The notes under the pieces: generated by a model | The model's input: only the letters and a program-made list of their open reading frames with translations | What the model was told of the DNA's origin: nothing | The model's database searches: none | Position numbers and translations under genes: made by a program | Part shown: in pieces, positions 21,369 to 32,633 of the stretch | How positions within the stretch are numbered: position 1 is the stretch's first letter | Layout of the letters: each line of letters opens with the position of its first letter | Source: Pyropia yezoensis | Lineage: Eukaryota; Rhodophyta; Bangiophyceae; Bangiales; Bangiaceae | Length of the DNA stretch: 64,000 nucleotides | Direction: 5' to 3' | Assembly (NCBI GenBank): GCA_009829735.1 | Contig: CM020619.1 | Span: 3,602,590-3,666,589 of the forward strand

Positions 21369-21430
21369 GCCGCCGCCGCCGCCGCCGCCGCCGCCGCCTC
21401 CGCCGCCGCCGCCACCGGCACCGCCGACGC
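21369..21430. repeat. (GCC)n microsatellite
   Basis: A run of about 15 imperfect GCC triplets that then drifts to mixed GCC/GAC/ACC triplets. Confidence 0.85.
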
Positions 21431-22078
21431 CGATGCAACCAACGTCGGACGACGGCGCGGGGTCTCCCCAGCTTCCACATCCCGCCGCTACCCCCCCCAT
21501 TGCAACCACCCAACGGGCCTCGGCGGTTGGCAGCGGCAGCGGTGACGCGCGGTCAAAATACAGCGGGGCGGAAACGACCCCATACCAGCAACGGGCACTG
21601 GCGGCGGGCGGCACTGGCGGCGGGAGCGTCGCGGCGTGGGGCGGCGCGGTGCGGCTGCCGTGCGCTTCGGTGGCCCGCCAGTTGCCACCAGCACGAGCAC
21701 ACGTCCCTCCTCCCTTTTTGCCCCGCCCCCCCCTCTCCCTCTTGCTCCTCCCCAGCCTCGGCGGGGAAGGGGGAAAGCAACTTACAGCCGCCTTGGCCGC
21801 CACTCCACATCAGCCGCAGGGCTGCCATGACGACAGCGGGAGCGGCTTGGCCCGCCGCCTCGACCGCGGGGAGCGGCGAGCGGCGAGCGGCGAGCGCATT
21901 GCACCCACCCCCCCCCTCGCCCCTCCGCGCCAGGCGCGGCTGGAAAGCGCCAGAGAAGCGCGTGTCGCCCAGGGGCACGACGCTTCTCACAATGCGCGTC
22001 GATCGCGGTGGGTGATGGGGGGAGGAGCGGAAGGAAGGGGGGTGACTTGAGCGGCCGGGGCCGGGCACATGCTGAAAT

Positions 22079-24345
22079 CTAGACCGCCAGTGACCAGTGG
22101 CCCCCGCCGCGGTTGCCGCCGCCGTCATCGTCACGGTCGTCTCCGCGCGCGCCGCCCATCCCCACAGCCCGCGCCGCGGTGGTGCGCACCCGCCACCGTA
22201 CGCCGTTAGGGGAGGCAGGCGGGGACGTGGGCGGAGATGCGCCGACGGCGGCGCTCTCCGCGTCACCGTCAGCAGGGCGCAGGCGCCACCTTTGCCACAG
22301 CACCGCCGCCGCCGCCTGGCTTAGCACGGCAAAGATGAGCGCCACAAACGCAATGAACGAGCCGATCAGCAGCCCCCGGGTGAGATGCGGCCGGTAACCC
22401 GTGCGGGCGACGACATAGAGGCTCTCGGTGTGCCACGTCAGGCGCCCGCGGTAGTCGCGCTCTTCGTGGAGGGTGTACTTTTGTTCAGTATCGTTGACCG
22501 CCACGTGGGACGTGGTGCGGACGGTCGCGGCGCGCCACGCGGCGCCTGTGCGCTCCTGCCCGTCCAGGTAGCCCAGGCCGGTGAGGGCAATGGCGCCGGC
22601 AACCACCAACAGCATCAGAGTCAGGCCGCTGCGCCAGCGAAGACGGGCTCGTCCGTCGGGGTGCCCTAGCCGCGGAGGCCGTAGGAGCAGCATCAGCACC
22701 GCCGCCGCCTCGGGCAGCACCACCAGGGCTGCCAATATGAGGCTGGCGGTCGGGACGGGCTCCACGGGTGGGTCCACCTGGAAGAGGTCCCGGCGGTAGC
22801 GCTGGGAAAGCTCCACCGCCAGTGCCGAAATGACCAGCGTCACTGGATGGTTGGACTGCATGTCCAGCCGCGCACGGGCGTACTTGCACGAAGACAGGCG
22901 GCGCGCCAGCGCCACCTCTGCTCCGCCCGCCGGGCCGGCGGTGTGGAGCTCCCGGCTGCCGCGGCCCAGCAGCCACACTGGCTGCCGCGGTCGGGTGGTG
23001 TTATAGGTGGTGGCGTCAATCGCCAACGGGCACTCCGCCGCTGTGATGGACGTGAGAGGGAGGCGGATAACCCAGGTGGTGGACAATTCGGCGGCCCCCA
23101 GGTGTTGCCCGCTACCGACGCCGAGCGTGACCGCCACGGGGCGCCCCCCTGCTTGCAGGGAAGCGCGCCCAAAAGGCTGCGGCTGCTCCACCCCGTCACA
23201 CAGGCTGGGGTCCACTACAAAGGACGTCCCCGGCGACAGGCACAGCACGGTCGCAATGTCCGACAGCCAGACAGAGGAAGCGACGGGCGCCCTGCTGCTG
23301 CTGCTCCCGGGCCGGGGCCGGAGCGACCAGACGGTTTGCCGCAGGCGCGCCTCATTCCGATACAGGAAGTGCGCCACCGACGCGTTGATGCCGCCGGGAA
23401 AGGCAGCGCCCAGCCACGACGGGTCAACCATGTGACCGCGGCCCAGCGACAGCAGCGCGGCCTCGCCGACCAGCACCGGCCGCGGCTGCTGGCCTGCCCC
23501 GGGGGGCGTGTACATCACGATGGCCACCCCGCCCCTGCCAGACGCATCCGACACGACGTCGAGCGCCGCGGTTACCCGGCCGGGGCGGTCCAACACCACC
23601 CCCCGCCCCACCCGCGACACGCACAGCACATCGTACAGGCCGCGGTGGCGCAGCACGTCCCCGAGCCACTGGTTGCGCTGCACCGTCAGCAGGCGGGCAA
23701 CTTCGTCAGCACACACCAACCCCCGGCCGTGGCCCTCCCCTCCCCCCGCGGCGGCAGCCGCACATCGGGCGGGACGAAAGTACTCGGCGCTCGTAAAACC
23801 GGTGACGCCCATGTCCACAAAAAGCGCCCGTTCGTTGAGGGTGGACGTAAAGGCGTGGCCGGCCCACTCAAAGTCGTCTCCAGCAGGGACCGCCGCCCCC
23901 CCCCCCCCCCAGGCCCGCCGCCCGCCGACACGTTGGCGGTCGCGCGCACCTCCCACTCCCGGGTCATCTCGGCGGGTGCGGCAAGGAACTCGAGCTGGAA
24001 GGCGTCTGTCAGCGGCGACGCGCACGTGCCAGCGGCGTAGGGGATGACCACCGGGGCGGCCGACCCGTTGGCCCGCAGCACCCACCCGGTGCCGCCCGGT
24101 CTGGCGGGGTCCGCCACCGCCGCCGGGTCTGGGGAGGTGCCGCCCGGTGAGGAGGGGTGCAGCCGGCACTGGAGGGCGGGGAGGGTGTGGAGGCGGCCGC
24201 GCAAAGCGCCAGCCGGCGGGGAAGGGAATGGGATGGTCACCGGTCCCGCCGCCGCCGCCGCGGCCACCACCGCCGCCACCGCCGCTGCGGCCGTGCACAT
24301 TGCCGCCGCCGCGGCAGCTAGGCACGGCGCCCGACAGCTGCGCAT
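22079..24345 (-). CDS. uncharacterised membrane protein with large ectodomain; frame break at C15 run
   Basis: The start is at ATG 24345, with a signal-peptide-like N-terminus (MRSCRAPCLAAAAAAMCTAAAAVAAVV...). An ectodomain of about 500 residues follows, with several Cys and N-glycosylation sequons. The C-terminal part carries three hydrophobic spans (ASLILAALVVLPEAAAVLMLLL, SGLTLMLLVVAGAIALTGLGYL, LLIGSFIAFVALIFAVLSQAAAAVLW) and a Gly/Asp-rich tail. The N-terminal part (through VRATANVSAGG) and the rest (from DDFEWAGHAFTSTLNERALF) are in different frames. They meet at a 15-C run at 23896-23910, with no room for a normal intron, so a one- or two-base length error or a real frameshift sits in the homopolymer. 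Total length would be about 755 residues. I do not recognise the family; it is probably a plasma-membrane or secretory-pathway protein. Confidence 0.65.
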
Positions 24346-26788
24346 GGTCGTCACCAGGAGGGGGCGGTACGGGACGGAAAGGTCCTCTGGGGGGGGCTGG
24401 TCGAGCGGCCGAGGCGGTGCCCGGGGTGGGGCAAGACCCGCACCACCAACGTCGACCGACGCGACCGCCCTTTGGTGGTGTCCCCCGCCGGTGGGTGGCA
24501 GCGATGCGCCCTCCACGCGGCTCGGCTTGGTGGGTCGCGCAGGTGAAGGAGGCAGCGTATGTGTACCCCTCTGGCGGGGGGGGCACGCTGCGCACGGCGC
24601 TGCAGAGGGAGGTGGCTGCACACCATCCGAGGGGAGGCCCCAGCAGACACAACCGGGAAAGAGAGCACGCCATCCCGCGGCGCGTGGAGGCGGGGCGGCC
24701 CCACAAGTCGCCTGGACCCGTGGGCCACCATGCCTCCCGCCGTTCACACCGGGCTCCCCCCCCCCGCCCCAAAAACGCATCCCGGTGACGGGGACCGGGT
24801 CATGATCTCGGTGCGCCCCCGCCCGACACGCGCGCTGCGGCTGCCAGCGTGGATTTTGGCCCACCCACCAATCGGTGGGCGGTGGTCGGCTACCGAGACC
24901 GAGTGCTGGCGCGGCGTGTGCCTCTCCTGGTCTTGGTGGCAGCCCCCCGGGTGGTGCTGCGCACCAAAGCTCTGGCCTTGGCGTGCCTGCATCGTTGGCA
25001 CCCCAGGGGAGAGCCGCTGGTGGGGGGGGGGGGGGGCGGCGGAGAGACGAGTCTAGAAAGCGGCGGGTCGGATGTCTCCCGCAGACGGCCCAGTGGCCGG
25101 CGCGGCCACTGGCCGCACCCCCAAGCGCCGGTGCGCCGTGGACGGGACGCGGTTACAACTCAGCCCGCCAACCTCGATCGCGGAGCGGTGCTCTGCCCCC
25201 CCCTCGGTGGGCGTGTTGTGTGGCCCCCGCCCCCCCATCCGATCGTCGGCCGCCCCCCCCCCGTCCACGCTCACAGGGGGCGTCCGTGAAGAGGAACTGA
25301 AAAAAAAGGTGCTGTGAGGGAGGGAGGGAGAGTGGGAGGCGGCGGCGGCAACGCCCCGTGGTGCCCACCACCTCCGCCGCGACCGCCGGCGGACGAGGAC
25401 CGGCGGTCCCGTAGCCACCCTCGACGTTGGGAAAGGGCGACAGCCTGGCGGCGGCGAAACCGACGGCGCGGGCGCCGGGGGGCAGAACGACACGGCACGC
25501 CGCGACGCCATCGGTATAGACGACCCGACCTTGACCGCCGGCCCCTCCCTCGCGGCCGTTGCCTGGGTGGGGGCAGAGCAGGTGTACAGTACCTACCCGT
25601 TCAAGCTTTTTTTGGCGGTGACCGTGGCAGCGCTATAGCGAATACGGTCCTCACGGGGAGCGGGGCGGTGGCAGGGAGGGTTGGCGCTTCGGGACCCACC
25701 GCTGGGGGCGCGACAAGCCAGGCTCGACCGGCAATTTGGGGCCACGACGGGGGTGGTGTCGATGGCCATGACCCCTCGGACAAGCGGGCAGGGGAGAGCA
25801 TGCCGGAACGCAGCTTTGTCATCCCCCCCCCCCCCCCACCGCCCCACCCCCGCAGGTGCGTGTGCGCCACTGGCCAGCGAGGCCGCGACAGCGCCCACCA
25901 CGGGGTGGGGGCACCCCGCCAGAGCGGTTGGCAATGGCCTGGCGCGCGCCCCTATTGTCTGGACACACTCGCCGCCCACAGCGCCAGGCGGGCACCGTGC
26001 CAGCCGCGCGCAGCACCGCATGCGGTACACGGCTACAGCCCGTCCGCCACCTCGTTTGCTGCAACATTCGGCGCGTCGTCGGCGCATTAAGGTGGAGCGG
26101 TGGTCATCATAAAAAAACAAGCCGCCGCCGCCGCCGTCGCCACCGCCGCCGCTGCCGCCCCCGCCGCCGCCGACGCCGCTGCCGCCGCTGCCGCCGCCGC
26201 AGCCGCCGCTGCCGCAGCCTCAACCGCGAAACCCTGCCCCGACTGCTGCCGCCTCCCCCGCCACTGTATTGTACAGCACAGAACATACTTACCGGAAACG
26301 TGCTGCAACTGTGCAGACACATTGGTTGGCCGTTGCTCTGTCCGTCTGATCAGTAATTCTACAGAGGAACGCCATCGGGATTGCCGCGAGCGAGGGCTCT
26401 CGCCGAGTCGGTCGCCTGTCGTGCTGGCTCTCCCTCCGACCATTCGGATTGCGGGAGCAGCCGCCGTCGTCGCTGTCTCTGCGCCAAGAGCTGGGGGGCG
26501 GCACGTGCCCCCCCCCGCACCCCCACCGGCCAGGCCCTCGTGCATGAGGCAGGGGGCGGTGTGCCGCGCAGCCACGGTTGTCTGTCGGGCGGGAGGTAGT
26601 TGAAGCCTCCTACAGGATCCTGTCGGCCTTACGCGGCGCTGTCGACGGCAGGCCTCACGGCTACATAGCGCCCTGCTGCTGTTCTGTCCTACCTGCCCCG
26701 TCCCGGCCCGGCGCGGCTCGGCCGAGCCCGGCCCGCCCTGCCCCGCCCTGACCCAAATTGACCCGTGTCCCCCTGCCTCGTCGCCATC
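24346..26788. other. divergent intergenic region (membrane gene / TMX2)
   Basis: These 2.4 kb of GC-rich sequence hold several C runs, one GTACAGTAC (25584-25592) and a GCC-repeat array. Open frames here are low complexity. The final 90 bases before TMX2 are very C-rich. Confidence 0.5.
26121..26219. repeat. imperfect (GCC)n array
   Basis: About 33 mostly GCC/GCT/GTC triplets, preceded by an A7 run. Intergenic. Confidence 0.85.
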
Positions 26789-27619
26789 ATGGCGCGCTCC
26801 TTGGTGTCCCGCGTCTTTTCGTCCCGCTTTATCGCCCCCTACTACATCCTCAACGTCATCCTCATTGGCGCGTTTGTCCTCTTCCGGCTGCGGGACCCGC
26901 CGGCGGAGCTGGCCACCCTCGACCCGATGGGCTTTACCAAGGAGTCCCAAATATACTTTTGTGCCGCCCTCATGTTTGCCACCCGCGCGCTGTCGGCGCC
27001 CACGCTCGACATGTACCTCGCGTCGGTGCTCCTCTTCACCCGCGTGGCCATCCTGGTGGTCCTCTTCTTTATGTCGCCCGCGCTGGCGGCGGTGTTTGGC
27101 GGCCTCTTTGCGTTTGTGGGCCTCGTCTTCCCGCAGCCCCGCGCGACCTCCCCCGCCGCGGTGTCGGTGCTGAACCGGGCGTCCTTTGCCGAGCGGGTCA
27201 CCCGCAACAAGCACAAGACGATCACCGTCGTGTGGCTCCACGCGCCGTGGTCCCCGCGCTGTACGGGGCTGGCGCCCCTGCTGAACCGGCTGGTGGGGGC
27301 GTACGACCACCCGCGGCTGCGCTGGGCCAAGCTGGATGTGTCGGTGTGGCCCGATGTGGCGGCAGGGCTCGACGTGAGCGTCGCGGCCACCTCCCAGCAG
27401 CTCCCCACGGTCATTGCTTTCGCACAAGGCAAGGAGCTGGCGCGCCTGCCGACGGTTAGCGGGGAAACTGGGAAGCTTGAGGGGCTCAAGCTCACCTACG
27501 CCAGCCTCGTGGAGGGGCTGGGGCTGGACGAGCGCCTGCGGGTGGCTGAGGCGTGGGAGGCAGAGGCGCGGGACAAGCTCGCTGCGGCGCAAGCGCGGGA
27601 AGCTAAAAAGCGCCAGTAA
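26789..27619 (+). CDS. TMX2: thioredoxin-related transmembrane protein 2 (TMX2)
   Basis: The 276-residue protein is co-linear with TMX2. It has an N-terminal segment with PYYILNVILIGAFVLFR (about 18-33), further hydrophobic spans (about 76-95 and 98-114) and a thioredoxin-like domain with VVWLHAPWSPRCTGLAPLLNRL. The active-site position is SPRC (155-158), where human TMX2 has SNDC, so only one of the two usual redox cysteines is present. The thioredoxin cis-Pro is in QLPTVIAF (Pro 206). The C-terminus KKRQ fits the KKxx ER-retrieval signal. TMX2 acts at the ER and its mitochondrial contact sites in redox and calcium regulation. ATG 26789 was chosen because the short upstream extension begins at a GTG. 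The gene is convergent with SEC63, with 165 bp between. Confidence 0.9.
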   Translation: MARSLVSRVFSSRFIAPYYILNVILIGAFVLFRLRDPPAELATLDPMGFTKESQIYFCAALMFATRALSAPTLDMYLASVLLFTRVAILVVLFFMSPALAAVFGGLFAFVGLVFPQPRATSPAAVSVLNRASFAERVTRNKHKTITVVWLHAPWSPRCTGLAPLLNRLVGAYDHPRLRWAKLDVSVWPDVAAGLDVSVAATSQQLPTVIAFAQGKELARLPTVSGETGKLEGLKLTYASLVEGLGLDERLRVAEAWEAEARDKLAAAQAREAKKRQ

Positions 27620-27784
27620 TGGGGGCATCATTGCCAGAACGCTCTGGGGAGGATAGCAGAGAAGTAGACGAAGAAGCCAAAAGCTGCAAAGACGGGGGGG
27701 CGGGACGAGTCCTTTTGGGTACATGCGTGCACACTGAGAAAGAAAGGAAATCTGATCCAACCGCACACTCCACCGACACAACGT

Positions 27785-30346
27785 CTACCGGCCCTTCTTG
27801 CCACCCTTTTTGCCCTTCTTGGCTGGGGCGCCTCCCTTCTTGCCCCGGCCACCGCCAGAGTTCGCTCGCAGCAGCAGGTCCTCCAGCAGCTCCGCCTCTG
27901 TGTCTGCTTCCGTCCGCGGCTGGGACGACGTTCCATTAGCGTCCGCCGCTGTCGCAGCGCGTGCTTCAGGAGCCACGACCGCCACAGGCGCAGCCGGTGC
28001 CGCCGCCGCGGCGGCCGCCGCTGCCGCAGCCGCCCGAACAGCCTCAACTGTTGGCCCCCGCGCAGCGGCTGGAGTTGGAGCCCGCGCGGCCGCTGGCGGC
28101 GGTGCCGCACGCGCCGCCACTGCCGGTGCAGGCGCCGCGGTCGCCGCCGCTGCACGAGCAGGTGCCGGCCGAGCCGTCGGTTCTCTGCGCGCTGCTGGGG
28201 TGGAACCCGCCGCTGGCGCTGCAGACGCCGGCTCGACAGCAGGCTGAGCCACAGCCTCATCCTCCCGCGACGTCGGCGACTTCTTCGCCTTGCGCGGCTT
28301 TGAACGGCGAGGTGGCTCGGGTGGCGCGGCGCGCGAGTGCCCCCCACAGCAACCCCCGTGGTCATGGCCGTGACCGTCGTCCTCCTCACGCGCGTGTTCG
28401 CCGTCATGTCCGCCCTCCTCGTCAGACGAGTCCGTCACAGTTGTCCAGTCCTCGCTGTTGTACTCGCCATCATCCGTGTACGACGACTCAGACGACATCG
28501 ATGCCACGTCCGACTCGTCCGACGGGTCAAAGTACACCGTGTCATCCGTCACGAGCTTGGGCTCCAGCACGTCCATCCGGATGGGCGTATTGATGTCGGC
28601 CCCGACGTAGCAGTCGGGTACGGCATGGACAACCAGATGATACCGGGCCGCAACGGGGGCGACAAGCATAAACTTGGTGTCAAACCGGACAACAGAGCCT
28701 GCAGACGCCTCGTCGTTCTCATCCACAGTCACAGGCGTAGCTTGTTCCGGCTGCATCCGCCGCACACCCAGCGGCAAGTCGCGGTCCGCGTCCGACAACA
28801 CAATCCACCACACCTCCGCCTTTGGCTCAGGCAGCAGCGGCAAGCAAGGAGAGGTCAGGTTGCCAGCCGCCCGTTGCACCTTGAGATTCACAGACAGAGT
28901 GACTGTGTCGCCCTGGTGCACTGACTCGTCCTCGTCGTCCACGTCGACCGTTGGCTTAGACACGGTGAGCGTCGCCTTGGGGTACCGCACGCAAAATTCG
29001 TCCACGTCCAGCCGCTGCTCCGGGGTCAGGTCAGGGAGCAACTCAGCCCGCCGCTCCGACCCCGCCTCGACCAGAGCGTACACCGACGTCACGGGGGGCC
29101 GGACCTGTGTGCATGCCCGCACCTCGCGAAGTCCAATGTGAGGAACCTGCAACAGGGGCGAGTCCTTCACCTCCATCGCGTGGTAGACGCGCTGCCCCAC
29201 CCGAACCACCGTCAGCAGGCGCGACGTGAAGCCAGACAGCGACATGCTGTAGGGGCCACGGCGGAGGTCAGCACGGCCGAGCATGGCCACAGAATCAGCC
29301 ATGGCAGTGCACAGCGACTCAAAGCGAGACAGGAAACCAGACAGTACGTAGTTGAGTTCAGTGGGGATAGGCACCCGCGCCACATGCGCGTGTAGCAAAA
29401 TTACGTTGTGCACCATCCAGTCCGGGGGCGGACCCGGGAACTTGCATTTGGAGAGGTCGAATGCCGCCATGGCCCGCAGCTGCTGCAGCACGGGAACGAC
29501 CAGCTGGTTGTTGCCCTCCTTGAACAGCGGCTCCAAGTCGAAAGCGCACGCCACAGCATTGAACAGGTCCTCGTGCTGCCCAGAGTGCGCAAGAACGTCC
29601 CGAAAGAGGGCGTAGGTCATTGTCATGACGCTGTCCGACAGCATTTGCGAGCGGCGACGCCACCAGAGGATGAGTACAGCCGGAAAAGCCACGGCCAGCA
29701 GCAAAAAATAAACGAGCAACACAATGTTGGAATGCGCCAGCATGCCCCGGGGCAGGCCTACCCCCAGCTTGGTGCCCTGGTAGCCGTCTGGGTTGCCGTA
29801 CTTGATGTAGTTGGCCTTTGCTTCTTCGTCTGTTAGCGCCTTCTTCGCGCTCGCAATGCGCATAAACGCGTCGGCAGCCCCAGGGTCGTCCTTGTTCTTG
29901 TCTGGGTGCATGGTGCTGGCGAGCACACGGTACGCGCGCTCAATCTCGCGCTTGGTCGCGGATTGAGGCACGCCCAGGATCTCAAACGGGTCAAACGGTG
30001 CCGCCGATGCCAGGTTGGCCCGGTATACGACCGCCACCGACGCACAAAGTAGCACCGTCGCCACCGCAAAGGTGATGTTGGAGGGCGTGAAGTAAACCTG
30101 CGCTGGCCGAGCGCGAGTGGACTGCAGCTTGGCGGCCTTGGCTTGACACTGGGAGCACTTGCAATAGCGAGAGGGCATGTACTTGGCGTAGGGGGGGTCC
30201 ACCCCGCGCACCCGCCGGAGCACCCGCAGTGATGCGGTCGGCACCCAGTACAGGAGCAGCATGGCCGAGGCAAAGACGTAAAACGCCGAGTCGTCGAAGG
30301 GCGCCTCCGACTCGGGGCCCCCATCGCCCATGCCCCCGCCGTCCAT
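27785..30346 (-). CDS. SEC63: SEC63 ER translocation J-protein
   Basis: The 853-residue protein has the SEC63 layout. A lumenal N-terminus is followed by TM1 (about 21-40, FYVFASAMLLLYWVPTASL), a cytosolic loop with a CxCxxC cluster (62-67), TM2 (about 91-112) and a lumenal J domain (about 118-190) with an intact HPD (147-149) that recruits BiP. TM3 spans about 208-229. The Brl domain follows, with helical (ALFRDVLAHSGQHEDLFNAV...) and beta (VWWIVLSDADRDLPLGVRR...) parts. An acidic stretch after about residue 640 precedes an unusually long Ala/Pro-rich tail ending in basic KKGKKGGKKGR. In yeast the acidic tail binds Sec62, so the basic end here is an added feature. It works with Sec61/Sec62 in post-translational import. 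No introns; ATG 30346. Confidence 0.95.
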   Translation of the reverse strand: MDGGGMGDGGPESEAPFDDSAFYVFASAMLLLYWVPTASLRVLRRVRGVDPPYAKYMPSRYCKCSQCQAKAAKLQSTRARPAQVYFTPSNITFAVATVLLCASVAVVYRANLASAAPFDPFEILGVPQSATKREIERAYRVLASTMHPDKNKDDPGAADAFMRIASAKKALTDEEAKANYIKYGNPDGYQGTKLGVGLPRGMLAHSNIVLLVYFLLLAVAFPAVLILWWRRRSQMLSDSVMTMTYALFRDVLAHSGQHEDLFNAVACAFDLEPLFKEGNNQLVVPVLQQLRAMAAFDLSKCKFPGPPPDWMVHNVILLHAHVARVPIPTELNYVLSGFLSRFESLCTAMADSVAMLGRADLRRGPYSMSLSGFTSRLLTVVRVGQRVYHAMEVKDSPLLQVPHIGLREVRACTQVRPPVTSVYALVEAGSERRAELLPDLTPEQRLDVDEFCVRYPKATLTVSKPTVDVDDEDESVHQGDTVTLSVNLKVQRAAGNLTSPCLPLLPEPKAEVWWIVLSDADRDLPLGVRRMQPEQATPVTVDENDEASAGSVVRFDTKFMLVAPVAARYHLVVHAVPDCYVGADINTPIRMDVLEPKLVTDDTVYFDPSDESDVASMSSESSYTDDGEYNSEDWTTVTDSSDEEGGHDGEHAREEDDGHGHDHGGCCGGHSRAAPPEPPRRSKPRKAKKSPTSREDEAVAQPAVEPASAAPAAGSTPAARREPTARPAPARAAAATAAPAPAVAARAAPPPAAARAPTPAAARGPTVEAVRAAAAAAAAAAAAPAAPVAVVAPEARAATAADANGTSSQPRTEADTEAELLEDLLLRANSGGGRGKKGGAPAKKGKKGGKKGR

Positions 30347-32633
30347 GTCTGCTTAGCAAGCCTCGACGAGCGGTCGGTGCCCAGTCAAGAGAGGAAGCTC
30401 CGACAGGCAAGCCGTGCCAGAGAGGTGGGAGAGACGAGACAGGTGAGGCACACTGGGAGGGGGAAGGGCGGTGGGGGTGCCGCGGGTGAAGACAGGGAAA
30501 GCGAAGCAGGTCGGCGACGCGCAGGTACACACAAAGGGAGGAGGTGGGCCAGCGATGGGCCAGAGAGGACCACGCCACGCGGAGGAGATGAAAGCCACGC
30601 GGGCACCAGAGCAAGTCACGGGGCCGCGCTGTCGGGAACAAGCCTGTCCCACTTGACGACCGTCAGCAGGTGGGGGTTAGGCCTCCACACCTTCCCGGTC
30701 ACGGTAGCGCACCACACGGAGAGGGGGCGAGGTGAAGGCAGGCGCGGTGAGGGTCAGGCAGGGTAGAGGGTGGGGTTGCGTAACCCAAGCGGTCGAGGTC
30801 TGCACTCCACAGCCACTCAAGGGAGGGCCGCTGCGCGGCCACGAAAAGCAATTGGGGCCCGCAGCGCACCGCCGGCGCTCCCACCAAACACCGGCACCAG
30901 GCGGGTCACTCAACCCCCCCCTCAGGCGTCCAGCGCGTGGGGGGGGGAGGGGGCATGGGGCGGTGCGACACGCCCAGCAGTGTAGACAACAACGCCAGCG
31001 GCAACCCCTCTTTACAATGTCAGCACAGCATGACCGAAAGGGTCGAGTGACGGTGGTACACCTGGCCCGCTCATTGGCTGAAGCAAGGGGTGGGGGACGC
31101 GAATTTGCGGCCGGCCGGGCCGATCCACGATGACGTCGGCACAACAGCACCTTACAGTCAGCCGAGAGACGGAGCGCAAGCCATGGGCCCTGCTGGTGAA
31201 CAATAGTATATGCATGTACGACCGTGCACTGGCCGACGAGGGGGTTCGGAGCGCTCACTTGCTATGTACATACATCAGCGATAACATGTGGTTGTAGTCT
31301 ACGTATGACTGCACGTAGAGCAGGCAGGCTGCAAAAAGTGCGGGACGTGCCTGTATGGATTTATGGAACGCCCGAAGCTCGCAGCTGACGATGCCAGTTC
31401 CTTTGTTATACAGCTACAAATGTGACCGACGCTCTTAGTAGTTCGTGTTCGCAGCAGACAAAAGCGCATCGATAGGGAGCAAGTCTCTTCGCGATTCCCT
31501 CCGTGGCCCAGACATACGTTCCAAAGCAATCATCCTGTGAGTGTCTCTATGGAACAAGATGCCTGCATGCGCCCCAGTGCTCTACTTCCATAGATGAACA
31601 TCCCCTCTTCCCAAGCATCGAACACGCCCAAGAGGCATGCGACCGCGCGCACGCTGCGCTTCCACGCCTGGCGACGAGCCGCACGTTACCCGTGTGGATT
31701 GAATCGGGCCCCGTCCCGGCAAGCAGACCCCTGCGCCGTGGATTGTTGTGGATTGAATGTTGACACATCGAACGACCCGATCGAATGGACCGCGCACGGG
31801 GTTGCAGCTGATCGCGTTTCGCACTTTTATTAATTCCTCCGTCGGTAAGTCTTTGTGGGTGTGGGTGAGCCCAACTGGGAGGCCCGAGAGCCAAGACACC
31901 GTGGCAGGCGCCTCTCTCTCCGCTCGCCCGTCCGATAGCCTCCGATTCGGGCAAGTGAATGGGGCGCTGCCCACGTGGGTGCCCCGCCGCCACACCCCAC
32001 AGCCGCTGCGTTGGGCGGGGGCAGTGGAGCCACGCGAGCCGCGTCGGTTGCCCCATTGTTGCGGAGGGGAAGCGCCCCCACCCCGCCCGCCCAGCCCTCG
32101 CCCAACGCCATCCCCCTCGGGCAGCGGTGCGTGGGGCTCCCCCACCGCCACAGCCCTGGTCGTGCCTGCCGAGCCCGCGTGAGGGGAGCCAGCCCCCCGC
32201 CCGGTCGGCCTGGGGGGCCTTGCGGGTCCGCACCCCCCCCCTCCCCCGCGGGGGGGCCCCCGCTCCCTCCGACCCCCATGAGCGCCTGCTGAACCCGCCG
32301 CCTTCCTCCTCTTCCCGCCCTACTACTCACTAGCCTATCCCCACCAGCACTGCCACCACAGCCGTTGGGACACCTTCCGCAAGGCCGTGGTGGCGGTAAC
32401 CGCCGCAGCGTCGCTGGGCGGCTCCCGCCCGAACGCGTCTCCCACGGGGGCGGCGGCGCGCGTTGGCGACCGCGCCGCCTCTGTGGCGGCCGCGGCCTCC
32501 CGTGCGTGCGTCGCCCCCCCCGTGGACGAGGCGCTCCCCCCCCCCTCCCCGAGTCTCTCTTTCCCCTCCCCGCCTTCTCGTTCCCCTCTTCCCCCCCCCT
32601 TTCCACACCTTACCTGTTCCCCCCCCCCCCGCC
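30347..32633. other. divergent intergenic region (SEC63 / METTL24-like)
   Basis: AT-richer sequence at about 31130-31850 has no recognised gene. The last 80 bases before 32634 are almost pure C/T and form the leader of the next gene. Confidence 0.5.

Larger units (their letters stand above)
20737..22078. other. intergenic region upstream of the protease gene
   Basis: It contains a GTACAGTAC cluster, a GCC repeat and further GC-rich sequence running to the 3' end of the next minus-strand gene. No other gene was recognised. Confidence 0.5.
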
